From Spirochaetaceae bacterium (GTDB lineage: Bacteria; Spirochaetota; Spirochaetia; SZUA-6; Bin103): a stretch of DNA of 36,350 bases. The stretch is taken from assembly GCA_028818385.1 (NCBI GenBank), contig JAPPNY010000107.1, forward strand, positions 1-36,350. The letters are read 5' to 3'. Each line of letters opens with the position of its first letter. The stretch's first letter is position 1. The notes under the pieces are model-generated. The model saw nothing but the letters and a program-made list of their open reading frames with translations. It was not told where the DNA came from and made no database searches. The translations under genes and the position numbers were made by a program. Positions 1-7,369 of the stretch are shown here, piece after piece.

Positions 1-1
1 G

Positions 2-109
2 CTGATCGAGGGTTCCGCCCCGACCAACGGACCCGAGCGTGGGATCGTCCTGGCCGGCCGCGTTGCCGTGTTGCCGACGAAGCTCCGTCACTTTAGAATC
101 CTGAGTTGA
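2..109 (+). CDS. Possible C-terminal end of a gene entering from the left edge
   Basis: Frame 2 is open from the window edge to a TGA at 107-109 and encodes about 35 residues containing GIVLAGRVAVLPTKL. The hydrophobic/basic alternation looks protein-like, but no family can be named from so little. The stop lies just before the DUF433 gene. Chance openness over 35 codons in GC-rich DNA is quite possible, so this is a weak call. Confidence 0.25.
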   Translation: MIEGSAPTNGPERGIVLAGRVAVLPTKLRHFRILS

Positions 110-135
110 TGCCTGTACGTCGGAGAGGCGGCGCA

Positions 136-372
136 GTGTGTCGGCTCGTGGCCAATCCAGAGATTCTTGGCGGCAAACCGATCGTGGAAGGCACTCGCCT
201 CAGCGTCGAGCACATTCTCGGGCTGATTGCTCATGGCATGCCGCAAAGCGAGATCGTCGAGTCCTATCCCGAACTATCCATCGACGACATCAACATCGTG
301 GTCCAACACGCGACCGACTCGCTACGGGATGATGGGCCTGTCACTCGCGCCCCAATGAAGCACGATCCGTGA
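136..372 (+). CDS. DUF433 antitoxin-like protein, orphan
   Basis: A 78-residue DUF433 protein. This family is usually the antitoxin next to a PIN-like DUF5615 toxin. The hallmark is the start NPEILGGKPIVEGTRLSV followed by a helical segment (IVESYPELSIDDINIVV), as in other DUF433 antitoxins with their small HTH-like fold. The GTG at 136 is chosen because GGAGAGG lies 7 bases upstream and because the family normally starts a few residues before the NPEI/DPEI motif. An upstream TTG/ATG at 106/109 would add about 10 basic residues. No DUF5615 gene follows. Instead the SIMPL gene begins inside the last codons (GTGA overlap at 369-372), so the partner toxin appears lost. A second, complete DUF433-DUF5615 pair lies at 2294-2927. 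Confidence 0.75.
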   Translation: MCRLVANPEILGGKPIVEGTRLSVEHILGLIAHGMPQSEIVESYPELSIDDINIVVQHATDSLRDDGPVTRAPMKHDP

Positions 373-1157
373 ATACCGGTCCGATCCTGCTTAGGCGTCG
401 TACCGCATCGGCCGTACTCGGAGCTTTCGCTGCAGCGCTCATCGTCGCCCTTGCCACTGCCGGCTGCAGCACAACTCCTGCGCAGGGAGCCGCGTCCCCC
501 CTGGCCACCGCGATCACGCACTCGGCAACCGTGCGGGTCCAGGCCGAAGGCAGCGCGGAAGCCGTACCCGACATCGCCGTCCTCGGCATGAGCGTCGAGG
601 TCATCGAGCCATCGGCCGGCGCGGCGCGAGACCGGGCCGCCCGGCTGACCAAGGCGGTCATCGACGAGCTCGGGCGGCACGGGCTGGAGGAAGACGACAT
701 CCGCACCAGCCGGTTCACCATCGACCCCGACTACCGGTACACCAACGACGGCAGACGCATTCTGAATGGCTATCGGGTCATCCACGCGCTGGCGGTCACG
801 CATCGGGATCTGGACACCCTCGGAGCCGTCATCGACGCGGCGTCGCGGGCCGGCGGCGATGCGCTGGCATTCAACCACATCGCGTTCAGCCACGCCGACC
901 CGGAGCCGCATCGGCAGGCAGCGCGCCGCGACGCGGTGGACCGGCTGCACCGCACGGCGCGGCAGTTGGCGGAAGCCTCGAACCGCGAACTGGGTCCGGT
1001 GCTCGAAATCAGCGAGGAGGTCTCACCTGACTACGGCCCATTCCAGAGCTTCCCTGCGGGCGCCGCAATGCTGAAATCCGAGGCGGCCGACACGGCGATC
1101 AGCGTCGGCATCGACGTCATCCGCATCACCGTCCGCGGCGTGTTCGCCCTGCGCTGA
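369..1157 (+). CDS. SIMPL-domain (DUF541) lipoprotein
   Basis: A 262-residue protein with a basic N terminus (LLRRR), a hydrophobic stretch at about 13-31 and a lipobox ending TAGC with Cys33, so it is probably a lipoprotein. The rest matches the SIMPL/DUF541 family: an early VRVQAEGSAEAVPDIAVLG strand, alternating amphipathic helices and strands, and a C-terminal ISVGIDVIRITVRGVFAL. Family members are periplasmic or surface oligomers of poorly known role, some linked to stress or signalling. The GTG start at 369 overlaps the stop of the upstream DUF433 gene, which suggests translational coupling, though the two functions are not obviously related. Length is normal for the family and no damage is visible. 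Confidence 0.8.
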   Translation: MNTGPILLRRRTASAVLGAFAAALIVALATAGCSTTPAQGAASPLATAITHSATVRVQAEGSAEAVPDIAVLGMSVEVIEPSAGAARDRAARLTKAVIDELGRHGLEEDDIRTSRFTIDPDYRYTNDGRRILNGYRVIHALAVTHRDLDTLGAVIDAASRAGGDALAFNHIAFSHADPEPHRQAARRDAVDRLHRTARQLAEASNRELGPVLEISEEVSPDYGPFQSFPAGAAMLKSEAADTAISVGIDVIRITVRGVFALR

Positions 1158-1191
1158 CTCTACGATATGCTGAAGTTGCCTCACTGAGTCA

Positions 1192-1530
1192 ATGACAGCG
1201 GACAGGCACGTACACGAGCTCCATCAGGACACATTAGACGAGATCATCCGGCGCATCGTGGCCGTCGCGGAGCCGGAGAAGATCATCCTGTTCGGTTCCG
1301 CCGCGCACGGAGAAACGAACCGCCACAGCGATGTCGATCTCCTGATCGTCAAGGACGGCGCACACCGGCGCCGTCTGGCCACGAGCATCTACCGCAGTCT
1401 TCGCGGTGTGGATGCAGCCGTCGACGTGATCGTCGTCACGCCCGACGACGTACAGCGCTATGGGGACAGCCACGCCCTGATCATCAAGCCCGCATTGAAC
1501 GAAGGCATAGTCGTCTATGAAGCCGCCTGA
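1192..1530 (+). CDS. MNT-type nucleotidyltransferase (MntA-like antitoxin)
   Basis: A 112-residue minimal nucleotidyltransferase. The nucleotide-binding/catalytic signature is complete: GS at 35-36, then DVD with Asp47 and Asp49, and a third Asp at about 78 in the AAVDVIVV strand. In HEPN-MNT toxin-antitoxin modules this protein AMPylates and silences the HEPN ribonuclease encoded next to it. Here the following ORF starts at 1517, overlapping by 14 bases as in intact modules, but it is only a remnant. The antitoxin is therefore intact without a working toxin. Function is inferred from the family and context. Confidence 0.85.
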   Translation: MTADRHVHELHQDTLDEIIRRIVAVAEPEKIILFGSAAHGETNRHSDVDLLIVKDGAHRRRLATSIYRSLRGVDAAVDVIVVTPDDVQRYGDSHALIIKPALNEGIVVYEAA

Positions 1531-1710
1531 GCGCTGCTCGCCGGATGATCCACGCGAGTGGCTCAATCGCGCGAGAACCAGCTTGGCGATCCCGAAGAAC
1601 CGGGTCACCGGCATATAGTCATCGAAACAGCGGAGTCCGTTGTCCGCTGGGCTCAGGATCAACTCCGAGTCAGATCGGGCCCACCGCTCAGCTCTTCATC
1701 AGGCGCTTGA
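1517..1710 (+). pseudogene. HEPN-domain toxin remnant, core deleted and frameshifted
   Basis: The ATG at 1517 opens a reading frame starting MKPPERCSPDDPREWLNRAR, typical of HEPN proteins paired with MNT genes. It hits a TAG at 1616-1618 after 33 residues. In another frame, 1612-1710 encodes HIVIETAESVVRWAQDQL, which resembles the last helix of HEPN proteins. About 70-80 central residues, including the RX4-6H ribonuclease motif, are missing compared with the usual roughly 120-140 residues. An internal deletion that also changed frame explains this. The gene cannot make an active toxin. The end overlaps the convergent minus-strand gene at 1688. Confidence 0.7.
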
Positions 1711-2224
1711 CGTCCTCTCGGACGTCTCCCTCCACCACGCCCAAGTCGTTGCGCATCTCCTGCAGCACGGATCGAAACGAACCTTGGTCCTCCTCAAGGG
1801 TGATGCTGCCGCTCCGCTCAACGGCCGACACGAAATCGGCCAGTGAGCGTACCAGCTCCCGATTCCCGACGAGGGCGGTCATCCGCGCGTAGTTGCGCAT
1901 CTCCTCGATCTCATGATCGTCGATCACGCCGTCGTCGTCGGCTTTCGTGACACACGCGATGGTGTCCTTGTACAGCTCCAGCTTCTGCCGAAACAGCTCG
2001 ACCCGGTACTCCCGTTCCGTTTCCGAACGGACCTGAAAGTGAATCGTCACTCCGACCGAAGCCACGACCAGGACGACGGCGATGATCGCGGCGAGCAACT
2101 CGATCGTCAGGTCGCTGACGTGCTTGGAGAAAAGGACATGGACGAGTATGGAAGCGGTGATAATCAGCGCTACCGCGAGCACGACGACGGTAAACGTCGA
2201 CGCCGAATTCCTGCCTGATGACAA
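1688..2224 (-). CDS. Two-helix membrane protein with cytoplasmic helical domain, unknown function
   Basis: A 178-residue protein with two hydrophobic segments at about 11-32 and 40-62, then a long charged, helical domain. The cytoplasmic part begins QVRSETEREYRVELFRQKLE, contains a DDDGVIDDHEIEE stretch and ends with amphipathic helices. I do not recognise a named family. The start is a TTG at 2224, the only start codon that keeps the whole first membrane segment. The gene is convergent with the HEPN remnant. The helix after the membrane hairpin suggests a signalling or scaffold role, but this is only shape-based. Confidence 0.65.
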   Translation of the reverse strand: MSSGRNSASTFTVVVLAVALIITASILVHVLFSKHVSDLTIELLAAIIAVVLVVASVGVTIHFQVRSETEREYRVELFRQKLELYKDTIACVTKADDDGVIDDHEIEEMRNYARMTALVGNRELVRSLADFVSAVERSGSITLEEDQGSFRSVLQEMRNDLGVVEGDVREDVKRLMKS

Positions 2225-2293
2225 CGTGTGCTATCCTCCTGATCCGACTACGGAGTAATCCATCGAAGTCATCTCCAGCGGTTCCCCCTGGAG

Positions 2294-2623
2294 CTAGAGA
2301 TGCTCGACATGATCCTCCATATCTTCCGCACTCAGTACGTGGTGAATCAACATCAGGGCGCGCGTCAACTCTCCACTCGTGCGGTTCTGAGAGGCGTAGG
2401 CGATCCCGGCGTGGCGCATGCCGCGTGCTGCCATACGAAGGAAGTCGCGATCCTGCGTCACCATGACTCGGCCATCATCCGCAGCCACCCGCAGGTGCAC
2501 TTCGTCCGGCGCTCCCAGGGTTCCGGCCTCCGGGACCGTAAGCACATCGACGCCATTGCTGCGCAGGCCCGCTACTACGGCCTTTGAGATGTGCTCATCC
2601 GTGTAGAATCTTGGCCTCGCCAT
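2294..2623 (-). CDS. DUF5615 PIN-like toxin
   Basis: A 109-residue DUF5615 protein, a PIN-like nuclease fold used as toxin beside DUF433 antitoxins. The expected acidic positions are present: FYTDEHI near residue 10, GAPDEVHL in the middle and VTQDRDFLRMA, the family's TxDxDF strand. The ATG at 2623 overlaps the 3' end of the DUF433 gene by 29 bases, the normal antitoxin-first order. Ribonuclease activity is inferred from the PIN-like fold. The gene looks intact. Confidence 0.82.
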   Translation of the reverse strand: MARPRFYTDEHISKAVVAGLRSNGVDVLTVPEAGTLGAPDEVHLRVAADDGRVMVTQDRDFLRMAARGMRHAGIAYASQNRTSGELTRALMLIHHVLSAEDMEDHVEHL

Positions 2624-2927
2624 CTTGCTCTTGCTGGCGAAGCTTCTCAGCTACCTTCGAATCGCTCCCCCGCCTGCACGCCTCGACGTACTCTTGCCCG
2701 AGCGCCATCGCCCGATCTATTTCACTCCGGTGGTCATGATAGTATGCAAGAGCGGCATGTACTTCAGTCAGAGTCAGGTCGTATTCGTCGGCGATCTGGA
2801 CGGCAGCCCTACCTTGGTGCTCGTGCCAGACGACGATGTTCTCTACCGTGATCCGGTGCCCCGCAATGCGCGGCTTTCCACCTACGATTCCGGGCGTAAT
2901 TTCAATATGTCGATCCAGAGTACCCAT
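2595..2927 (-). CDS. DUF433 antitoxin
   Basis: A 110-residue DUF433 protein with the signature ITPGIVGGKPRIAGHRITV near the N terminus and a helical DLTLTEVHAALAYYHDH segment. A charged C-terminal extension (about residues 85-110) probably wraps the toxin. It is the first gene of a two-gene operon; the DUF5615 toxin starts 29 bases before this gene's stop in another frame. Autoregulation is usual for such antitoxins, but no operator is obvious upstream at 2928-3000. Confidence 0.82.
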   Translation of the reverse strand: MGTLDRHIEITPGIVGGKPRIAGHRITVENIVVWHEHQGRAAVQIADEYDLTLTEVHAALAYYHDHRSEIDRAMALGQEYVEACRRGSDSKVAEKLRQQEQDGEAKILHG

Positions 2928-3248
2928 CGCGCCCTCTTCATGCTGCCGTCTGTGGACGTTACCGCGGCGAGTCTCGAAGGGTCAAGCCGACCTTGCTCCA
3001 TCGCCGATTCCCGGCTCTTTACGACGGCGACGGCTGCTTCGCCTCGACCTCCAGGCGTACTCGCTGGGCATCGCCTACGACGTTCAAGCCCTACCTCGGC
3101 GTCTTCATTTCGCGAGTGGAGATAGAGCCTCGCCCCCCGCGGATGAAGCCCTGCTCGCGCCGGCGAACAGCGCCGACTCCTGCTTGCGGCCACGCACGTC
3201 CCACCCCTACTATCCTGCGCCGGAAGTCATGGAAGTGGTGGAAGCAGG
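2928..3248. other. Intergenic stretch without a supported gene
   Basis: About 320 bases between the divergent DUF433 and secreted-protein genes. Open frames exist on both strands, but their translations are Arg/Pro/Ser-rich and resemble no family. One minus-strand stretch reads LNVVGDAQRVRLEVEAKQPSPS between stops at about 3040-3110 and could be a scrap of a degraded small gene. The promoters for both neighbours must lie here, but I see no clear -35/-10 pair. Confidence 0.4.
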
Positions 3249-3755
3249 ATGTTCACGACCAGAGTGACGGCCGTCGCGCTGGCCTCCGTGCTCGGACTCC
3301 TGGGCACGGCGCCGGCCCTGGCCGCGGACGAAGGCGGCACCTTCAGCGTCATCCGCAGCTACGTGCGCAGCCACGCCACATTGGAACACGCCGAGGGCAC
3401 GATCAGCGCCGGCACACTGGAGGGAACCGTCACCACCCACGCGAGCAGCGGCGAACCGTTCACCCAGGGCGAGCACAGTCTCATCAGGTGCGTGTTCTAC
3501 GCAAAGAGCACCGCCGAAGGCGTGAGCCTCGAAGCGCCGTGCACCACGACCGATGCATCCGGCGACCGGTGGTACACCCTGTCGCACCGCAGCGCGGGCG
3601 ACATCGCGGCGGGCGGCGGTGGCGAGGGCCGCTGGCAACTCATGGGAGGCACCGGCAAGTACGCCGGCGTGACCGGCACCTGCACCTACGACACCTCGTA
3701 CCTGACGCAGGACCGGGTGGTGACGGTGGGCACATGCGCCTGGGAGAGGCGCTGA
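3249..3755 (+). CDS. Secreted protein with a GTGKYAG-type beta-barrel motif
   Basis: A 168-residue protein with a clear Sec signal peptide: Arg5, a hydrophobic core to about residue 21 and an ALA-AD cleavage site near residue 25. The mature part is beta-rich and contains MGGTGKYAGVTG at about 132-143. That glycine motif is typical of small secreted barrel proteins related to the allene-oxide-cyclase/dirigent-like folds. Four cysteines (81, 98, 145, 163) could form two disulfides. AGCAGG sits just before the ATG. It stands alone between unrelated genes. The role is unknown; the fold suggestion rests on one motif. Confidence 0.7.
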   Translation: MFTTRVTAVALASVLGLLGTAPALAADEGGTFSVIRSYVRSHATLEHAEGTISAGTLEGTVTTHASSGEPFTQGEHSLIRCVFYAKSTAEGVSLEAPCTTTDASGDRWYTLSHRSAGDIAAGGGGEGRWQLMGGTGKYAGVTGTCTYDTSYLTQDRVVTVGTCAWERR

Positions 3756-3805
3756 GTCGGACTGACGCCGCAGCAGAACCGCTCTGGCGTGCCGGAAGCG
3801 CCCCC

Positions 3806-4741
3806 TCACGCCGTTTCCGGTGGGCAGATGGCGGCGATGGCCTCGAGCTGGTCGGCGTCGAGCTCGCCGTCCGCGGCCGCTGCGTTGGCCTGCGCCTGCT
3901 CGGGGCTCTTCATTCCCGGAATGGGGCAGGTCACCGCAGGATGCGCCAGCGTGAACTGGAGAGCCATATCCAGCATGCCCTGTCCCGGCCGCAGGAGACT
4001 CCGCAACCGTGACACCACTTCGAGCCTGGACAGGAACGTCTGCCGCCCGGCCCCGCCCGGGTTCCAGCCGCTGCGCACCATGTCCTCGAACCGCGTGGTT
4101 TCGTCGAACTTGCCGGTCAGCAGCCCCTGCGCGATGGGACCGCGCAGCAGCACGCCGATGTCGTGGTCCCGGCAATACGGCAGGACATCCCGCTCGGCCG
4201 TGCGGCTCAGGATCGAGTAGTTGATCTGGCACGCCGCGCACTGACCGTTCACGTCCAGGGCCTTCAGCGCGGCCAAGTCGTTCGTGGAGATCGCGTAGTG
4301 GCGGATCTTCCCCTGCTGCTTGAGGAGCTCGAACGCCTCCACGAAGATCTCGGGACGCTCGGGCGAGCCGACGTGACACTGGTACAGGTCGATGGTGTCC
4401 ATCCCCAGCCGGTAGAGGCTGGCGTGGCAGCACCCGATGATGCTGTAGATGCTCTTCAGCCCCGGCGGGTCGTCCTGGCGGCGCGCCCAGTTGCCCACCT
4501 TGGTGGCTACGTAGCCGGCGCTGCGCCGGTCGGCGAGTGCCTTGCCGAGCAGGATCTCGCTCTGACCCAGGCCGTAGGAGTCCGCGGTGTCGAACAGGTT
4601 GACGCCGGCGTCGAGGGCGGCGTGGACGGTGCGGACCGCCTGCCGCTCGCTCACCTCACCCCACTGGCCGCCGATGCCCCAGCAGCCCATCGACACCGCG
4701 CTCACGTCCCATCCGGTCTTCCCCAGCCGTCGGCGCTTCAT
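3806..4741 (-). CDS. Aldo/keto reductase
   Basis: A 311-residue NAD(P)H-dependent aldo/keto reductase with a TIM-barrel fold. The catalytic tetrad is complete: Asp51 and Tyr56 (FDTADSYG), Lys81 (VATKVGNW) and His123 (LYQCHVGSP). The C-terminal cofactor-binding part has the usual CPIPGMKSPEQAQAN. Length is normal. The ATG at 4741 is only 20 bases from the divergent Sel1 gene start at 4762, so the two promoters must overlap each other's coding starts, or the true Sel1 start lies further in. The family reduces aldehydes and ketones or oxidises sugars and alcohols; the substrate cannot be read. Confidence 0.9.
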   Translation of the reverse strand: MKRRRLGKTGWDVSAVSMGCWGIGGQWGEVSERQAVRTVHAALDAGVNLFDTADSYGLGQSEILLGKALADRRSAGYVATKVGNWARRQDDPPGLKSIYSIIGCCHASLYRLGMDTIDLYQCHVGSPERPEIFVEAFELLKQQGKIRHYAISTNDLAALKALDVNGQCAACQINYSILSRTAERDVLPYCRDHDIGVLLRGPIAQGLLTGKFDETTRFEDMVRSGWNPGGAGRQTFLSRLEVVSRLRSLLRPGQGMLDMALQFTLAHPAVTCPIPGMKSPEQAQANAAAADGELDADQLEAIAAICPPETA

Positions 4742-4761
4742 GGGCTGCTATCATATCCGAC

Positions 4762-5910
4762 GTGGCCGATGCGCTCCCTGCGATCACCGCCTTGCCCAGC
4801 CCCCTGAGGACGCTTCGACGCGCTGCAGCCGCGCTGTTGGCATCGGCCGTCGTGATGGGTTGCGCGCACGAGACCGACAGTGCGGAAGAGCTCAGGGACG
4901 CCGCCGGCCGCGGGGATGCGGAGGCGCAGTTCCAACTGGGATGGATGTACGCGAGCGGCTTCGGCGACTTCGAAGAAGACCACGCCGAAGCGCTCGGATG
5001 GTATCGCCGGGCGGCCGAACAGGGGTTGGCTCGGGCTCAGAGCTACCTTGGAACGTGGTACGCGCACGGCACCGCCCTGGAACAGGACTTCATCCAGGCC
5101 GCAACCTGGTGCCGGCGTGGCGCCGAGCAGGGCAACGCCGACGGGCAACTCTGCCTGGCGATGCTGTATGCCGGCGGCTGCGGCGTCGAGCCGGACGGCA
5201 CGGAGTCCGCGCGGTGGTATCGACTTGCTGCCCGCTCAGGAGAAGGGAAGTCTCAGGCCAGGCTCGGCGACATGTACGCCAGCGGTGAGGGCGGCGTCGC
5301 GCAGGATCCCGTCGAAGCCGACACGTGGTACCGACGAGCCGTCGAGCCCGGCACCTATCGCCCCACAAGAGTGGCCGGCGAAGAGCTCTTCTCCGGCCGG
5401 TTCATACTGTTTCACCTCTACGTGCTGGCCCGCATGTACCAGGACGGCACCGGCGTGCCCCGGAACGAGATCGCGGCTTACAAGTGGCTCGACATTGCGA
5501 ACCGTTGGCGTGCCGATGACTCCGGCACGACGACTCGCGGGACCGCACGGCGGGAGCTCGACGATCTTGCGCAGAAGATGACGAGCGAGCAGGTGGCCGC
5601 GGCACGACACGCGGCCGATGCGTTCATCGAAACCTACCGGATCGGCTCGTACGAGGTCTGGCGCAACATGGCCGTTACGGCATCCATGGAGGCCCGGGAA
5701 CAGCAAGTGTTCGCAACATTCAGGTGGTACCCGGCCATTCGCGTGTGGTATCCGGTCGTTCGTTGGTGGTGGTGGGCGACGGCGGCCATTCGCGCGACGT
5801 TCTCTCCTCCGATCATACCGGACGCCCTGACGGCGACCGGGAGCAGCGGCACGCCGGGCTGCATGGCGGGAGCGACCACCTCCGCGAGCGACGGCAATGA
5901 ACAAGGCTGA
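4762..5910 (+). CDS. Sel1-repeat lipoprotein with an odd C-terminal tail
   Basis: A 382-residue protein. After a basic/hydrophobic leader a lipobox-like AVVMGC (Cys34) suggests a lipoprotein. Residues about 45-250 hold Sel1-like repeats with the pattern AEAQFQLGWMYASG / ALGWYRRAAEQG, repeated four or five times. Such proteins are scaffolds in signalling or envelope processes. The repeats end with AYKWLDIANRWRADD and a helix to about residue 298. The last roughly 80 residues are unlike the rest (tryptophan run VVRWWWW, then Gly/Ser/Thr-rich) and include a 12-base direct repeat, CGGCCATTCGCG, at 5732 and 5783. The tail may be read-through of former noncoding DNA. The GTG at 4762 is used; a TTG at 4792 is an alternative. 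The end overlaps the next gene by 14 bases. Confidence 0.75.
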   Translation: MADALPAITALPSPLRTLRRAAAALLASAVVMGCAHETDSAEELRDAAGRGDAEAQFQLGWMYASGFGDFEEDHAEALGWYRRAAEQGLARAQSYLGTWYAHGTALEQDFIQAATWCRRGAEQGNADGQLCLAMLYAGGCGVEPDGTESARWYRLAARSGEGKSQARLGDMYASGEGGVAQDPVEADTWYRRAVEPGTYRPTRVAGEELFSGRFILFHLYVLARMYQDGTGVPRNEIAAYKWLDIANRWRADDSGTTTRGTARRELDDLAQKMTSEQVAAARHAADAFIETYRIGSYEVWRNMAVTASMEAREQQVFATFRWYPAIRVWYPVVRWWWWATAAIRATFSPPIIPDALTATGSSGTPGCMAGATTSASDGNEQG

Positions 5911-6472
5911 ACTGTTCGAGATGGTCCGCAGCGGCGAGGACTCGACGCTGGAGTTCACACGAGACGACGTGCCGAACCACGATCTGGCCAAGGCACTGAC
6001 CGCGTTCCTCAATCTGGAAGGGGGGACGGTGCTGTTGGGCGTCGAGGACGACGGGAGCATTGCCGGCACGGTCCGCGATCGTCTCGATGAGTGGGTCAGC
6101 GAACTGTGCCGAACCAGGATCGAGCCCCCGGTCATTCCTCTGCTGTCCTGGGCGAGGGATGTCGAGCCGGGTCGGGACGTGCTCGCCGTCCGTGTCACGC
6201 GTGGACCCGACAAGCCGTATGCCCGTGTCGACAACGGCGGCAGAACCTACTACATCCGCGTCGCCAGCGCCTCGCGGGAAGCGAGCCGTGAGGAACTGGA
6301 GAGGCTGTACCAAGCATCCGACCGCTTGCGCTACGGCCAGAAGCCGGTCCCGGGCGCCGGCCTGGACAACGGCACGGAGCCCGGGCTGATCGAGGAGGAG
6401 CACCGCTTCACGGTCCGGCTGTGGAAGAAAGCCTCGGCGGCAGATCCCGCTCGGACTGGTTCCGGCACATGA
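5897..6472 (+). pseudogene. AlbA_2/ATP-binding (Schlafen-AlbA-type) protein, central part deleted in frame
   Basis: A 191-residue product. Residues 1-130 are a good AlbA_2 domain of the COG2865-type ATP-binding regulators: DSTLEFTRDD, a GGTVLLGVEDDGSIAG loop and YYIRVASASREAS. The next stretch, YGQKPVPGAGLDN, is where intact relatives go on into a long GHKL-like and winged-helix region. Here it jumps at about residue 157 to EPGLIEEEHRFTVRLWKK, which resembles the extreme C terminus of the same family. Intact homologues are, from memory, 400 residues or more. An in-frame deletion of the middle is the simplest reading. The short product might still bind nucleic acid but lacks the ATPase part. 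The start ATG overlaps the Sel1 gene end. Confidence 0.65.
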
Positions 6473-6553
6473 CCTCGGCCGCTCGTGGACCAATCGGGAC
6501 GGTCACGCTCTCCTGGAGTGGCGCGAGGCGCGGTTCTGCGAGTATCGTCGACC

Positions 6554-7369
6554 ATGACCATGACCGACGAACAGCGCTTCTTCTTCGACCTGCGCGGCTG
6601 GATGTTGCTCCCGGCGGTCCTCTCGCAGCAGGAGATCGACGCCGCCAGGGCGGAATGCTACGCCGCGGAGGGGCGGGAAGACGACGACGAGAGGGGCTAT
6701 GAGGGGGAGCTGCAGAAGCTCCTCGATCACCCGGCCATCGTCGACATCCTGCACGACATCCTGTCCGACGATCCGTTCCTGAGCGACGACGCGTAAGGGT
6801 TCCGGTGCGAGCAATCGTTCATCACCGTGCGGCCGCCGGGCTGGAGCACCTCCGAGCGGAGCGACAACGGCCTGCCGCACGTGGTGCGCCCGCCGCAACG
6901 AGCCAACGCCATGCGCTATCAGGTGCAGGGAGGCAAGATCTTCTCCGGCCTCACGCGCGTGGTGTGGGAGCTGGAGGAGGTCAAGGAGGGTCAAGGCGGC
7001 ACCACGTTCCTGAGCGGTTCGCACAAGGCCGAGTTCCCGTACGGCGGCCCTGACCCCACGACGCCGAACATCGGCGGCTCGCGGTGGGAAGCACAGATGC
7101 GCGCCATGATGGACGGCTACAGTTGCCCCGCCGGCTCGGTAGTCATCTTCACCGAGAGCCTGGTCCACGCCGCCAACGACTGGACCAATCCGGACAACCC
7201 GCGCTGCGCGGTGTTCAACTGCTACAACTCGGTCTGGGCGCAGTGGCACCGGCTCGGTCTCGATCACGAGGTCATCATGCGCATGCCTCCCAAGCGCCGC
7301 ACCCTCTTCCGAGGGGTCTGGGAGATCGGCAGCAACACAACCTACAGCACCGAGAACCGCACCCTGTGA
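6554..7369 (+). pseudogene. PhyH-family dioxygenase interrupted by one in-frame TAA
   Basis: The frame from ATG 6554 encodes MTDEQRFFFDLRGWMLLPAVL, a typical PhyH start, and runs to SDDPFLSDDA before a TAA at 6794-6796. The same frame continues without shift to 7369 with GFRCEQSFITVRPPGWSTSE, the GGTTFLSGSHK motif and FTESLVHAANDW (distal histidine). A single base change from a Tyr codon (TAT/TAC) to TAA explains everything. The total of 272 codons matches the 270-residue homologue at 19346. Where classical members have HxD this one has RYQVQGGK, so the iron site may already have been atypical. The last bases overlap the next gene (GTGA at 7366-7369). Sequencing error is the main alternative. 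Confidence 0.85.

Noticed and set aside
2882..3193. A 103-codon minus-strand frame upstream of DUF433
   Set aside because: Composition is Arg/Ala/Ser-rich, with no motif or ribosome site; it resembles GC-driven noise.
5732..5794. A 12-base direct repeat as a possible attachment site or deletion junction
   Set aside because: There are only two copies 51 bases apart, no integrase or element boundary is nearby, and it is most likely local duplication in the Sel1 tail.
6794..6796. Possible recoding of TAA as a sense codon in the PhyH gene
   Set aside because: TAA is used as a normal stop at 33018-33020, so a mutation or sequencing error is simpler.
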